This document shows positions 8,531 through 18,110 of a DNA stretch of 64,000 bases, piece by piece. The stretch covers positions 32,382 to 96,381 of the forward strand of contig NZ_JXCA02000005.1 of the NCBI RefSeq assembly GCF_000828085.3. The letters are read 5' to 3'. This stretch comes from Scytonema tolypothrichoides VB-61278 (GTDB taxonomy: Bacteria; Cyanobacteriota; Cyanobacteriia; Cyanobacteriales; Nostocaceae). The notes below the pieces were generated by a model, which was not told the DNA's origin, searched no databases, and saw only the letters and a list, made by a program, of their open reading frames with translations. The position numbers and the translations under genes were made by a program. Numbering within the stretch: the stretch's first letter is position 1; each line of letters begins with the position of its first letter.

Positions 8531-9355
8531 ATGTGCTGTATCTTGATTATGCTTAGAAAGCGTTTTGTGATTACAGTTGGAGATGCCCGTGTTGGTAAAT
8601 CTACAATATCAAGACTTTTACTAGAGTTGTACTTAAAAAATAAACTCAATGTGCGTGTTTTCTATCATGGACATCATAACAAGTTATCCATGTATCAAAC
8701 GTCATGCTTTGATATCAACCAGTTGGGTTTTTCGAGGGGTGATTCTGATAGGTTGTTACTCGATCTAGAAATGTTTCCGAAGATTGAAGTGGTTTTGACT
8801 GATATGCCAGGTCAAAACTTACCAGAATTCAAGTTTTTTGAGAAAGACGTTTCACTCATAGAAAATCTCAATTGCCTGGGATATCGCATTACCTTTTTGC
8901 ACCCGATATCCCACCGTAAAGATTGTGTTGAGGAGTATCTTCAGGATTTATACCAACACTTTGGTAACCAGGTTGATTATGTGATTATCAAAAATTATTA
9001 CTTCTGCGAGCAATTTCGCTACTATGATGGTAATCAATTCCAAGCTGATATCAAAAAACTAAACGGTTTGGAGTTAATTTTAGATAAGTTGCATAATGAC
9101 TTTTACCAGTTGCTTGAGGATACACGTTTACCCTATGCTCAAGCAGTTAAAACTGACTCACCACTGAATACACTTCAGCGTTCCATAATATTTAATTGGA
9201 TTGAGAATTTTCACAGTTCTATTGTCTCTAACGGCATTGCTTCTAATTATGTAGGATTGATTACGAATCGTGCAGAACTTGTTTCTGGAGATGTAAGTAT
9301 GCATACTTCGTCCAATCTAAATTTAATGGAACAAACTGAATTAGAGGAATGGTAA
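8531..9355 (+). CDS. second P-loop ATPase related to the MobD-like protein
   Basis: A 274-residue paralogue of the upstream ATPase. It shares the order Walker A (GDARVGKST), a GDSDRLLLDLE segment, a Walker B-type TDMPGQN, FFEKDVSLIENLNC and VDYVIIKNYYF. It lacks the signature lysine (DARVGKS instead of KGGVGKS), so it may bind nucleotide differently or act as a partner of the first protein. The start could be ATG 8531 or ATG 8549; neither has a strong ribosome site. Tandem duplication followed by divergence is the simplest origin. Confidence 0.7.
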   Translation: MCCILIMLRKRFVITVGDARVGKSTISRLLLELYLKNKLNVRVFYHGHHNKLSMYQTSCFDINQLGFSRGDSDRLLLDLEMFPKIEVVLTDMPGQNLPEFKFFEKDVSLIENLNCLGYRITFLHPISHRKDCVEEYLQDLYQHFGNQVDYVIIKNYYFCEQFRYYDGNQFQADIKKLNGLELILDKLHNDFYQLLEDTRLPYAQAVKTDSPLNTLQRSIIFNWIENFHSSIVSNGIASNYVGLITNRAELVSGDVSMHTSSNLNLMEQTELEEW

Positions 9356-9607
9356 GTATTTGTTTAATTTGGCGGAGTTGGGTATTTGTAGTTATGAGCC
9401 TGCCCAATTTTTTTACGTATACAGCGCTTTTGAGGTACGTGAGGTACACCAATTTCAAGGATGGTTTTTAAACTTTGAATTTGAATCGGTTGCTGTACCT
9501 CATAAACATCGAATCTGCTGTAAAACCCTCACCCTCACTAATTGCATTCTGTTAGCGTAGCGGGGCGTAGCCCGTTCTGAGTTCTGACTACTGAGTTCTT
9601 TTCAATT
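9356..9607. other. intergenic with dispersed repeats and a half-hairpin copy
   Basis: 252 bp. Bases 9397-9418 repeat 22 bases of the right arm and flank of the hairpin at 24,815-24,893 (GCCTGCCCAATTTTTTTACG). A small dispersed repeat (GTTAGCGTAGCGGGGCGTAG) follows at about 9550, then the TTCTGAGTTCTGACTACTGAG heptamer type. No gene is evident. Confidence 0.5.
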
Positions 9608-10240
9608 ATGACTGATATTGCAAAAGTTGTTGAAAAAGTTGTTGCGACTTATACTGAGGAGAAAAAGGCAGAGGTCATTGATTGGATACTTAAATTGGGC
9701 ATTCGACCTGATGACCCTTTATTTAACCTTTACGCAGAATTGGGTACAACTCAGTTTGCCTTGCAGCAGCTACCAGGCAGGCTTGACTCGCTTGTGGTCG
9801 GTTGGACTGATATAGTAGACGACAAGCTCAACACTGCTTCCAACGTTGCTATACAGCAACAGAAGAATGCGATCGCACAAGCAGCTTTGGAATTGGTTAA
9901 AACTACCAAGCAGGATGCCAGCGAGGGTTTGCCACAACTAGCGCAATTGGGTGTAAGTAATTGGCGGTTGGCGCAAGTGGCAAGTGTATTAGGTTTCGTA
10001 CTGGCTTTGGGAACTGTTATTGGTGTTTTTACGTATAAGACCGTTGCTGGAAGTGTCACTTCTGTGCCTGTAGCTTCTTCTGCTGCTTTACAACCTGAAG
10101 ATAAAAAACTTCTAGATTGGCTGAAATCAAATGAAGGTAAGGTAGCACGCAACATTTATGTCAAAAATGCCGCCATTATCAAGACTTGCCGCCAGCAGAA
10201 GAAATATCATGGTGCTTGCATAATTTCGGTTGAGTATTAG
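9608..10240 (+). CDS. single-pass membrane protein, DUF6753-like
   Basis: A 210-residue protein with a helical N-terminal half, one membrane segment at about residues 120-145 (LAQVASVLGFVLALGTVIGV) and a short C-terminal part containing conserved-looking cysteines (IIKTCRQQKKYHGACIISV). It resembles the DUF6753 proteins of cyanobacterial plasmids, recalled from family knowledge and not searched. It ends the cluster with the two ATPases and could anchor them at the membrane; that is inference. Confidence 0.6.
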   Translation: MTDIAKVVEKVVATYTEEKKAEVIDWILKLGIRPDDPLFNLYAELGTTQFALQQLPGRLDSLVVGWTDIVDDKLNTASNVAIQQQKNAIAQAALELVKTTKQDASEGLPQLAQLGVSNWRLAQVASVLGFVLALGTVIGVFTYKTVAGSVTSVPVASSAALQPEDKKLLDWLKSNEGKVARNIYVKNAAIIKTCRQQKKYHGACIISVEY

Positions 10241-10323
10241 AAAACTTCACTGAATCTATAGCCTTGAATTCATTTACTTTGTTCTTGATATTTATCCTCA
10301 TTTATGTATAATAAAAGTGTTCT

Positions 10324-10650
10324 TCATGCTTCCATCAAATCTGGTCTACTAATCCCCAGTTCCCTTAATTTAAATTTGACATCTTTCCACTCAATACCGC
10401 AGTAGTAGTATTTTTTATCTTGAATGTCTGCTATGTAATAACCCTGCTTACCGCCGTTAATTCTAAAAAGCTCAATAGCGACTTTCTTCATGGAAGTGTT
10501 GAAGGCTGCAAATAAATCTTTTTGGGAAAGTATATGTTCATCAAACCAATTGATAAACGGTTCACCTTCTTTAAAAGCCCAACCGTTACCACGACGTTCA
10601 ATAATTCGGTAGTAAACAGGATGAACAATAGTTGTATTTGAACTTATCAT
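10324..10650 (-). CDS. small unknown protein, 108 residues
   Basis: Not recognised. Soluble, aromatic-rich (YYRIIERRGNGWAF, KYYYCGIEWKDVKF), with no known motif. It is convergent with the preceding membrane-protein gene. A good reading frame and ordinary codon use support it being real. Confidence 0.5.
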   Translation of the reverse strand: MISSNTTIVHPVYYRIIERRGNGWAFKEGEPFINWFDEHILSQKDLFAAFNTSMKKVAIELFRINGGKQGYYIADIQDKKYYYCGIEWKDVKFKLRELGISRPDLMEA

Positions 10651-10840
10651 AATTTACCTTGTAAAATTACTAGGAGGAATAGCCCCTAGGGGCAAATTAG
10701 GGGCTACGCAGGTTAACTAGTTACGGTCGTTTTCCGAGTCGTTTTTGGGATGTTCTCCCACGTTCTCCAAATCGTCTTTTATCAATTTACATTGAGCTTG
10801 CATATAATAAAGGATGAGGGGAAAATTGGATAGCACAAAA

Positions 10841-10936
10841 ATGGCACGAAAGCTAGAACTGGAAATCACAGAAAGCTTAGAGTATTTAGAAAAAACACTA
10901 AAACATACAAGGAGTGCCAGCCAAAAAGGGGTAGTT
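10841..10936 (+). pseudogene. IS630-type transposase, first ~30 codons
   Basis: The ATG at 10,841 opens MARKLELEITESLEYLEKTL then KHTRSASQK, the characteristic N-terminus of a cyanobacterial IS630-type transposase. Similarity ends at the following glycine and the frame stops soon after. It is a different IS630 subgroup from the remnant at 5558-5977. Confidence 0.65.
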
Positions 10937-10954
10937 GTACTCAGCCTACGACTA

Positions 10955-10980
10955 AGGGCAAACTAAACCGTATAGTTTAA
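10955..10980. repeat. degenerate copy of the Tn3 transposon inner-end sequence
   Basis: AAGGGCAAACTAAACCGTAT followed by AGTTTA differs in only about three bases from the inner part of the 53-bp inverted repeat at 12,222-12,274. It suggests an older related insertion or a shared protein-binding palindrome. Confidence 0.45.
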
Positions 10981-11013
10981 TTTGCTCCTACAAAAAGTAC
11001 CGAATTTTATTGC

Positions 11014-11101
11014 GGAGTCAGAACTTTACCTACACAAATGACAAATTGATGCCTAAAAAGTACCAAGTGGTACATCTATTTTGTCTCAAAGTTCCGACTC
11101 C
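11014..11101. repeat. imperfect palindromic element
   Basis: GGAGTCAGAACTTT (11,014-11,027) pairs with AAAGTTCCGACTCC (11,088-11,101), and further partly matching bases lie inside. The centre holds a GTACCAAGTGGTAC palindrome. Likely a non-autonomous element; no coding capacity. Confidence 0.5.
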
Positions 11102-11284
11102 AATTTAAACAGGAACTTCTCCTGCTATAAAGAGCGATCACTATATTCAACCAATATAAAATCACCAAACGCTTGCATAGCGCCAATCATAGATTACTTT
11201 GCCCACCTGTTGCAGCAACAGTCACACTACCCCAAACTGCTGTAAGAAGCGTACCATTCCCACAGGACCTTTGTGCTTGAGCAC

Positions 11285-12217
11285 CTATCCACGTACAACG
11301 GTGACAGAACGTCCATTTTTGGTAGTTGTAATTTGAGTCGTCAAGCGTGACTCTAGAGGTAGTGCATTACTGCGTCGGTCAAAAATAACTAACCAACCAA
11401 AATCTTCTCCCAACCGCGCCAAATAGGCATCTAACTGTTCTAAACCCGCTTCTAATGGGTCTTTTTTTTTATCACGCCAAACTTTTAACTCAATTCCTAA
11501 TGTGATTTTTCCATATCTCAGACACAAATCCATCCGATCGCGCCCAATTGCATATTCACGTTCGAGAGTTCCACCACCATTAACTACGCGATGCAAAAAC
11601 GCCATGAGCACTAAATGAGGTGCAATCTCATGGTAAACTGCACTCCCAAGCAACGGTTCTCCATGCTGACGCCAGAATGCCAAAAACGCCTGCAACAAAG
11701 CATCTATATTTAACTCACCACTTTTGGTTAACCAACTAGGACTAATATGGGGTAAACTATCTTGAGTACCCTGAACCAAAACACGGGGAATAACTTCACG
11801 ATAAATGGGATTGGCAATCACGAGTCCCCCTTCTGGGTCACGCCGTAACAACCCCAAATCAATCAAATATTGTCGATCATCCGATGGAGTATCCCCCAAC
11901 GCTTCTCCTGCTAACATTGGTTCAATAATTGCCTTTACCCTTGGTTCTCGCAGTTTTTCGGCAAGAGAATCGAGATGGGTATCTTGACGTGCAATTAGTA
12001 TTTCCTTGGCTTTAAAAATATGTTCTGGTGTAATTGCGACATTTATATCCGTCACCATCTCTTCTACAACTTCTTTGGCTAAGGCATTCACTAACCAAGG
12101 TTGTCCCTGAGTCAAATCAAACGCGGTTTGGATAGCCTCGTTTGTGAAGACTTGTCCTGTATCTTCGGTATGTTGTTGGTATAATTGCCCAACCTCCGTT
12201 GCATTAAAATTTCTCAA
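11285..12217 (-). pseudogene. AAA-like ATPase with C-terminal PD-(D/E)XK-type domain, 5' end lost
   Basis: The remaining 310 residues contain the lid part of an AAA-type ATPase (FDLTQGQPWLVNALAKEVVE), a winged-helix-like region (YLIDLGLLRRDPEGGLVIANPIYREVIPR), and a C-terminal nuclease-like fold (DRMDLCLRYGKITLGIELKVW, fitting the D...ExK pattern). Family members carry a Walker A/B ATPase domain before this. Here the frame runs straight into the Tn3 inverted repeat at 12,222, and the TTG start is only an in-frame codon. The transposon or an associated deletion removed the 5' half. Confidence 0.75.
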
Positions 12218-12221
12218 TGTT

Positions 12222-12274
12222 GGGGAAGAGCTGGCGAAGCTGTCACCAAGTGCAAACTAAACAGTTTAGTTTAA
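12222..12274 (+). repeat. left terminal inverted repeat of the Tn3-family element
   Basis: 53 bp identical in reverse complement to 17,027-17,079. The outer part begins GGGGAAGAGCTGGCGAAGCT and the inner part holds the near-palindrome AAACTAAACAGTTTAGTTT, probably a protein-binding site. Confidence 0.9.
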
Positions 12275-12313
12275 ATAGCAGTCTGGAAATAAAGGGATAA
12301 AACCAAGCAGTGC

Positions 12314-12778
12314 CTAAGTTTTAGCTTTATTGACACTGCTTTTATAAGGATGACCACAGATTGGACAAAAGCGATGTCTAGTAGACACCACCAACTCACC
12401 ACAATTGGCACAATTAGCCTGTAACTGTGTACCGCAGAGATAGCAAAACTTAGCTTTAACATTTTGCCACATAGGGTCAGCAGCATGACCCGGACTCCAG
12501 CACTGATGACAAAATTTCACACCTTGCTGCCGTTGAACCTCTTGTCCCTTACTGACAGCTTCTAGAAACTCTTGGGGTAAGCCCAAAGCCACTGCCAAGC
12601 CACGTAGAGTTTTTTGATTGAGTTTGGTAGTCAGCCCCCGCTCAATCTTGCCAACCGAGCGCGAATGAATTAAGGCTGCCTGCGCTAACTCAAACTGAGT
12701 CATCTGAAGAAATTTCCTCATTCTCACCAGATAGTCAGCAAGGGATTCTCCAGGTCGCGGGGTTTTAAAAGTATCCAT
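12314..12778 (-). CDS. HTH regulator with C-terminal zinc ribbons
   Basis: A 154-residue protein. Residues 15-75 form an XRE-type HTH (MTQFELAQAALIHSRSVGKI ERG). The C-terminal half has two CxxC-type ribbons (FCHQC, FCYLCGTQLQANCANCG, FCPICGHP). It lies divergently from the recombinase gene 37 bp away, within the transposon, so it probably regulates tnpI and tnpA transcription from this short shared region. No helper function in transposition is known for it. Confidence 0.75.
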   Translation of the reverse strand: MDTFKTPRPGESLADYLVRMRKFLQMTQFELAQAALIHSRSVGKIERGLTTKLNQKTLRGLAVALGLPQEFLEAVSKGQEVQRQQGVKFCHQCWSPGHAADPMWQNVKAKFCYLCGTQLQANCANCGELVVSTRHRFCPICGHPYKSSVNKAKT

Positions 12779-12815
12779 AAGAAGCTGTCAAGATTTACTT
12801 CAAAAGATATATAAT

Positions 12816-13769
12816 TTGAAAACAAAAGACCTGGTTGTAATCACACAATTTAAGGTGAAAAAAGCTGTTACATTAGCCACAGTAGCGACGGAATTTTTAG
12901 AGCGACCTGGACTAGCACCAACCACCAGGGAGACATACTCTGTAACGCTCTCACCTTTGCTTTGTGAATACGGGAGTTGGGCAATAGAAATCATCAGTAA
13001 GCAAACAATAGTTGAGTATTTAAATAGTCTGAGTCATTTAAAATACACAACACATCACAAGCATCAAGCAATACTGCAAAGCCTACTAAATTTTGCCGTA
13101 GAGCAAGGTTATATAAAATTTAACCCCATTAGGGGATTAAAACAGCGGACTTGTGACCGAGAAAAAGGCGAGCATAAAAGTGACGATACAATCAGATATC
13201 TAACACCATCACAGCTAGAAATACTGTATAAAGCTGTAAAATCTGACTTGCGACTCAATGCCATAGTACATATATTGCATCGCACAGGATGCAGGATTGG
13301 AGAGCTTTTAGCACTCTCTTTAGCAGAGGTAGACATCCAAAATCGGAAATTTCAAGTATTGGGAAAAGGAAATAAACAGCGTTGGTGCTTTTATAGTGAA
13401 GATGCCGCATCAGCACTCTTAAACTACCTCAATCACTCTCGGCATAAAACATCCGAGGCTTTATTTACAGCACAGCATCCAGTTACTTTAAAGGTCAGTC
13501 GCCTCAGCTATTACACCTTGCATGACTATTGGCAAGAAATTACCAACCAATATCAAGAACTTAACGGGGTACGCATCCACGATTTACGTCATACATTTGC
13601 TACCGAGCGTGTGGGCATCATCAGCATTGAACAACTGCGTGCGCTGATGGGACATGAAAGCATTCAAACAACTTTACGTTACTCCAAAGTCACATCACAA
13701 AAAGCCGAATACTCTGCACGTCAGGCGTTTGATGTGCTGCTCAATTCCAATAATTCTACTCTTAATTAA
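12816..13769 (+). CDS. tnpI: tyrosine recombinase (TnpI-type resolvase)
   Basis: A protein of up to 317 residues with a SAM-like N-terminal domain (PTTRETYSVTLSPLL) and the catalytic domain carrying the four family landmarks: Arg in GCRIGELLAL, H-x-x-R in HDLRHTFATE, His in LMGHES and the nucleophile Tyr in TLRYSKV. In Tn4430-type Tn3 elements such enzymes resolve cointegrates at a site next to their gene. The predicted start is TTG 12,816; GTG 12,855 is an alternative. It lies 117 bp before tnpA, and that gap or the 37-bp gap upstream could hold the resolution site. Confidence 0.88.
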   Translation: MKTKDLVVITQFKVKKAVTLATVATEFLERPGLAPTTRETYSVTLSPLLCEYGSWAIEIISKQTIVEYLNSLSHLKYTTHHKHQAILQSLLNFAVEQGYIKFNPIRGLKQRTCDREKGEHKSDDTIRYLTPSQLEILYKAVKSDLRLNAIVHILHRTGCRIGELLALSLAEVDIQNRKFQVLGKGNKQRWCFYSEDAASALLNYLNHSRHKTSEALFTAQHPVTLKVSRLSYYTLHDYWQEITNQYQELNGVRIHDLRHTFATERVGIISIEQLRALMGHESIQTTLRYSKVTSQKAEYSARQAFDVLLNSNNSTLN

Positions 13770-13886
13770 CCAGCCTTTTTACTTGGCAGTACAGCAATAT
13801 TATCAGCGCTAAAAACAGAAGAAAGCATTTGTAAATAGCTGTGTAGCCCAAAGAAGATATAATACTTTGGGTTAAGTGAGTGAGGG

Positions 13887-16865
13887 ATGATGAAACGAAA
13901 CTGGCAACCAGAAGAACTGGTAGAGTGTTGGACGCTTCTACCAAACGAACTAGAGCTATTAGTGCATAAAAAGCCTCAAAATCGCTTAATTTTTGCTTTA
14001 TTACTCAAATTTTTTGAATTGTCAGCGAGATTTCCTGAATCAGACCACGAGATTCCATCTGTAGTTGTTAACTATATTACACAACAACTCAAGATTTCTC
14101 CCAGTACTTACCATGAATGTAATTGGCAAGGACGGTCGATAATTTACTACCGCAAGAAAATTAGAGAATTTTTTGGATTTCGAGAAGCTAGTAAAAAAGA
14201 CGCTCTTCAATTAACAGACTGGCTAACAGAACAAGCATTGATTTACGAATTAAAATATGAGCAACTTAAAAGTGCAGCTATATCTCGTTTAAGAGAATTA
14301 AAAATTGAACCACCTACTCAGAGTCGTCTAGAACGTATCACTCGCTCTGCTCTCTCTAGTTTTGAATCAAATTTTTTTCAAAGAACTGTTGCTCAATTGT
14401 CTAGCAAGACTAAAGAGCAAATAGATAATTTATTCAAACCTCAAAAAATTGAAGAGCAATCATTAGAAGTAGTATCTCAGTTAGATATCGATGAGGAGGC
14501 GTTATCGGTCTGGAATGAATTAAAATTAGACCCAGGTAGGATTGGTGTCGGAAGTTTTCAAAAAGAAATTGAAAAATTATCGATTTTGCGTCAGCTAGAT
14601 TTACCTCCAGATTTATTCACTAACATATCTGCAAAAATTTTACAACAATATAAACAGCGTGTAGTTGTTGAATATCCCAAAGACTTACGCCGTCATCCTG
14701 AACCTATTCGTTACACCTTAGTTGCTATTTTCGCCCTTTTAAGAAGTCAAGAAATCGTAGATAATTTAGTAGAGTTGATTATTCAAATCGTACATCGTAT
14801 AGGAACCAAAGCTGAAAAACGTATAGACCAAGAATTACTGAAAGACTTTAAAAAAGTTAATGGCAAGACTAATTTACTATTTCAAATGGCAGAAGCTTCT
14901 TTACAACAACCAGATGGAGTTGTCAAAGATGTTATTTTTCCAGTTGTGAGTGAAACAACGCTGAAAAATTTAGTTAAAGAATACAAATCAACAGGTAACG
15001 TTTACCGCGAACGAGTTTATACTGTCATGCGCTCTTCTTATGGCAGACATTACCGTAGAATTTTACCATTAATTTTACAGCAACTGGAATTTCGCTCCAA
15101 TAATGAGGTTCATCGCCCAGTAATTCAAGCACTAGAATTACTCAAAAAATATGCTCACAGCAACCAACGATACTATGACTCAACAGAAGATATTCCTATT
15201 GAAGGTGTGTTGCGTAGTGGTTGGCAAGAGTTAATTTTGGAAAAGAATAGTGATGGGGATATCAAAGTAAATCGGATTAATTATGAATTAAGTGTACTGC
15301 AAGCATTAAGAGAGAAATTAAGATGTAAAGAAATTTGGGTAGTTGGAGCCTATCGTTATCGTAACCCTGAAGAGGATTTACCAACGGATTTTGAGTCCCA
15401 ACGGACTGAATATTTTCAGGCTCTAAAACTCCCAGACGATGTTGAAGAGTTTATTAATGATTTACAGCAGAAAATGCAGTCAGCCCTGAGTCAATTAGAA
15501 TCAGGATTACCAAAAAACAAGTACGTCAAAATTAAAAATCAAGGAAAATCGAAAATTTGCGTTTCACCTCTCAAACCTCAAAGTGAACCGATAAATTTAT
15601 ATCGTTTAAAAGCCGAAATCAATCGCCGTTGGCCGAAGACTAGTCTTTTGGATGTCCTCAAAGAAACAGATTTGCGTGTAAATTTTACTGAACATTTTCA
15701 ATCAGTCTTAACTAGGGAAGTATTAGATTCTAAGCTATTACAAAAGCGGTTGTTACTGTGTTTGTATGGTTTGGGGACAAATACTGGACTGAAGTGTTTA
15801 AGTGATGAAATAGGAGGCAGTAGTTATCAGGAGTTGTTACACGTTAAACGTGCTTATATTCACAAACAACAATTACGCAATGCTATTACCAACATTGCCA
15901 ATGCTATTTTTAGGACAAGATTAAAGCATATTTGGGGAGAAGGTACGGCGGCTTGTGCTTCTGATTCCAAAAAGTTTGGTGCTTGGGATCAGAATTTAAT
16001 GACGGAGTGGCACATTCGCTATGGTGGACGCGGTGTGATGATTTATTGGCATGTTGAAAAAAATTCTGTCTGTATCTACTCGCAGCTAAAAACCTGTTCA
16101 AGTAGTGAAGTGGCAGCTATGATTGAAGGTTTACTCCGCCATTGTACCGGGATGAAGGTCGAGAAAAATTTTGTGGATAGTCATGGACAAAGTGAGGTGG
16201 CTTTTGCTTTTTGTCATCTGCTAGGTTTTCAGTTAATGCCACGTCTCAAACGTATTAATGTGCAAAAATTATATTTACCAAGTAATGGAAGTGCTAGTGA
16301 TTATCCTAATTTACAACCTGTTCTCACGCGGTCAATTAACTGGGATTTAATTCGTCAACAGTATGACCAAATGATTAAGTACGCCACTGCACTTAGGTTA
16401 GGAATGGCAGAAACAGATGCGATTTTAAAACGGTTTACTAAGGGGAATTTATTACACCCTACTTATCAAGCTCTATGTGAGTTAGGGAAAGCTGTCAAGA
16501 CGATTTTTCTAAGTCAATATTTGCATTCATTAGAACTGCGTCAAGAAATTAATGATGGGTTGAATGTCGTTGAAAATTGGAATAGTGCTAACAGTTTTAT
16601 TTTTTATGGTAAGGGTGGAGAAGTTGCTACTAATCGTTTAGAAGATCAGGAGTTGGCTATTTTATCCTTACATCTGCTACAAATTTCTTTGGTGTATATT
16701 AATACATTGATGATTCAGCAGGTGTTGTCACAACCACAATGGATGAAGTTGATGAAAAAACAAGACTTGCGGGCGCTTTCACCTTTGATTTGGCTGCATA
16801 TTAATCCTTATGGTACTTTCAACTTGGATATGAATGAACGTTTGCCCATTGAGACTGTTGCATAA
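13887..16865 (+). CDS. tnpA: Tn3-family transposase TnpA
   Basis: A 992-residue DDE transposase of normal family length. The catalytic residues are visible: Asp in [15 protein letters not shown], Asp in [11 protein letters not shown], and Glu in [12 protein letters not shown]. The long N-terminal part carries the end-recognition domains. It catalyses replicative transposition from the 53-bp ends. An ATGATG pair follows GAGGGA, so start could be 13,887 or 13,890. The gene is intact, and AT-rich codon use matches the plasmid. Confidence 0.95.
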   Translation: MMKRNWQPEELVECWTLLPNELELLVHKKPQNRLIFALLLKFFELSARFPESDHEIPSVVVNYITQQLKISPSTYHECNWQGRSIIYYRKKIREFFGFREASKKDALQLTDWLTEQALIYELKYEQLKSAAISRLRELKIEPPTQSRLERITRSALSSFESNFFQRTVAQLSSKTKEQIDNLFKPQKIEEQSLEVVSQLDIDEEALSVWNELKLDPGRIGVGSFQKEIEKLSILRQLDLPPDLFTNISAKILQQYKQRVVVEYPKDLRRHPEPIRYTLVAIFALLRSQEIVDNLVELIIQIVHRIGTKAEKRIDQELLKDFKKVNGKTNLLFQMAEASLQQPDGVVKDVIFPVVSETTLKNLVKEYKSTGNVYRERVYTVMRSSYGRHYRRILPLILQQLEFRSNNEVHRPVIQALELLKKYAHSNQRYYDSTEDIPIEGVLRSGWQELILEKNSDGDIKVNRINYELSVLQALREKLRCKEIWVVGAYRYRNPEEDLPTDFESQRTEYFQALKLPDDVEEFINDLQQKMQSALSQLESGLPKNKYVKIKNQGKSKICVSPLKPQSEPINLYRLKAEINRRWPKTSLLDVLKETDLRVNFTEHFQSVLTREVLDSKLLQKRLLLCLYGLGTNTGLKCLSDEIGGSSYQELLHVKRAYIHKQQLRNAITNIANAIFRTRLKHIWGEGTAACASDSKKFGAWDQNLMTEWHIRYGGRGVMIYWHVEKNSVCIYSQLKTCSSSEVAAMIEGLLRHCTGMKVEKNFVDSHGQSEVAFAFCHLLGFQLMPRLKRINVQKLYLPSNGSASDYPNLQPVLTRSINWDLIRQQYDQMIKYATALRLGMAETDAILKRFTKGNLLHPTYQALCELGKAVKTIFLSQYLHSLELRQEINDGLNVVENWNSANSFIFYGKGGEVATNRLEDQELAILSLHLLQISLVYINTLMIQQVLSQPQWMKLMKKQDLRALSPLIWLHINPYGTFNLDMNERLPIETVA

Positions 16866-17026
16866 ACACTTTTGTCCAACCATGTAACTCTTGTTTCACT
16901 TTTACCTTTTTAGTCAGGCGAGTGCATCAAACACTTCGGGGCGATCGCCCCAAAGCTGGCGTTGATTGATCCTATCCCAACAAATCGCGTTGAAGAAAGA
17001 GAAACCTCTATGGTTACGCTTGGTTG
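16866..17026. other. transposon right-end spacer
   Basis: 160 bp between tnpA and the right inverted repeat with a HIP1-type GGGGCGATCGCCCC palindrome at about 16,938. No gene is seen. Confidence 0.35.
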
Positions 17027-17079
17027 TTAAACTAAACTGTTTAGTTTGCACTTGGTGACAGCTTCGCCAGCTCTTCCCC
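17027..17079 (-). repeat. right terminal inverted repeat of the Tn3-family element
   Basis: Exact 53-bp reverse complement of the left repeat, ending CAGCTCTTCCCC at 17,079. Perfect identity of both ends points to a functional or recently active transposon. Confidence 0.9.
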
Positions 17080-17403
17080 AATATCTAGGTTAAATGCAGC
17101 TGCGATTGTCTTATCAAGAAGTGCGATCGCAATTTCAACTTGGTTGATAATTTGCTGGTTGTTTGTCTGTTTGGCTAGGTGAGATAGCATTATTAGTTCG
17201 CTTTTGAGGGTTCCTGCTGTAGCGCGTATGGTTATGACATCTGCGGGTGGTTTGGCTGCTAGTACCCGTCTCAACCCACATGAACGTAAGTATTCAGATG
17301 CAGTTACCCCTGTAGCGTCAGCTTTCTCCTTGATGGCAATTTTCTCGTCATCAAAGACATACACCTTGATTAATTTGGTTCGTAAGTTGGGCCTGTTTAC
17401 CAT
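17041..17403 (-). pseudogene. MobC-like relaxosome protein, C-terminus replaced by transposon end
   Basis: Residues 1-107 match the style of MobC/ribbon-helix-helix relaxosome proteins: a basic N-terminus with KVYVFDDEKIAIKEKADATG, VTASEYLRSCGL and a helical C-terminal part (LIMLSHLAKQTNNQQIINQ). The last codons (GEELAKLSPSAN) are encoded by the Tn3 inverted repeat, so the natural C-terminus and anything downstream have been lost. On plasmids a relaxase gene often follows mobC; none is present here. The remaining protein might still bind DNA. Confidence 0.65.
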
Positions 17404-17460
17404 ATCTCGTTCAAGATAAGACTGACAGAAGCAGTTAAAGGACTGTACTGCATCAGGGAA

Positions 17461-17865
17461 CTAGCAGAACAACGAGAAAACCGACTTTACTCGCTCTCTC
17501 GCCAAGCTGATAATATTGTCGTTCTCCTTGGTATAACTGACACTATGGCTATATGCAAACAGTGAGAGTACTGCAACGCCGGCACTTACAAGAAAAAAAT
17601 GCAAGGGTGCAAGTCCTGCGTCCTCCGGGCGCTTGACGACCTTCACGCGCGTGCCTAGTACACCAACGCGCAAGCTTGTTAGCGCAGCGTTGCCGTATCT
17701 CCTACGGAGACCGCACGGTACAGACGAAACGCCGTAGCGCAAGCCATAGGCATTCTTGTTGGGCATTTTTTTATTTAGTGTTAAGAGTGGTATAGCAATT
17801 ATGCTGTTGCAGCTAGAACAAGGATTGTAAGCCAATAAACCTGGTGTGCGATGGCGTGGGAGCAC
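17461..17865 (-). CDS. doubtful small membrane protein disrupted by dispersed repeats
   Basis: The frame encodes 134 residues, but the first two thirds pass through GC-rich dispersed repeats (17,640-17,740). Only the C-terminal 45 residues look natural: a membrane segment (LHFFLVSAGVAVLSLFAYS) and a polar tail. The original gene was probably shorter and has been invaded by repeats. Low confidence that a protein is made. Confidence 0.25.
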   Translation of the reverse strand: MLPRHRTPGLLAYNPCSSCNSIIAIPLLTLNKKMPNKNAYGLRYGVSSVPCGLRRRYGNAALTSLRVGVLGTRVKVVKRPEDAGLAPLHFFLVSAGVAVLSLFAYSHSVSYTKENDNIISLARERVKSVFSLFC

Positions 17866-18110
17866 CCGCCGTAGGCGATCGCGGTATTTATTCTAATTGT
17901 TTGAAACTGAGCGTATGTTGATTAAAAATTAACCGTGATTGTAGATATAACACAAATGTAGGGTTTTGTATTATTGAGCGAGACGAGTAGTATTAAAATT
18001 ATCGTCAATTAATTGTGATTATTGAGAAAAATCAAGGTTAAAGTAGGCCTGTTTGCCATACCTTGTTTACTGGTATGACTGTACTAAGCGCAAGGGTAGG
18101 TCGTAGAGGA

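Larger units (their letters stand above)
10651..11284. other. region of transposon debris
   Basis: About 630 bp without an intact gene. It holds an IS630-type transposase start (10,841), a relic of the Tn3 inner end (10,955-10,980), and a palindromic element (11,014-11,101), listed separately. Confidence 0.5.
12222..17079 (+). mobile_element. Tn3-family transposon with tyrosine recombinase
   Basis: Bounded by perfect 53-bp inverted repeats starting GGGG (12,222-12,274 and 17,027-17,079), typical of Tn3-family ends. It contains a TnpA transposase, a tyrosine recombinase that should act as a TnpI-type cointegrate resolvase, and an HTH/zinc-ribbon regulator. All genes are intact, so the element may be active. 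The five bases outside each end (ATGTT and AATAT) do not form a target duplication, and both flanks are broken genes, suggesting a deletion or recombination after insertion. Confidence 0.9.
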
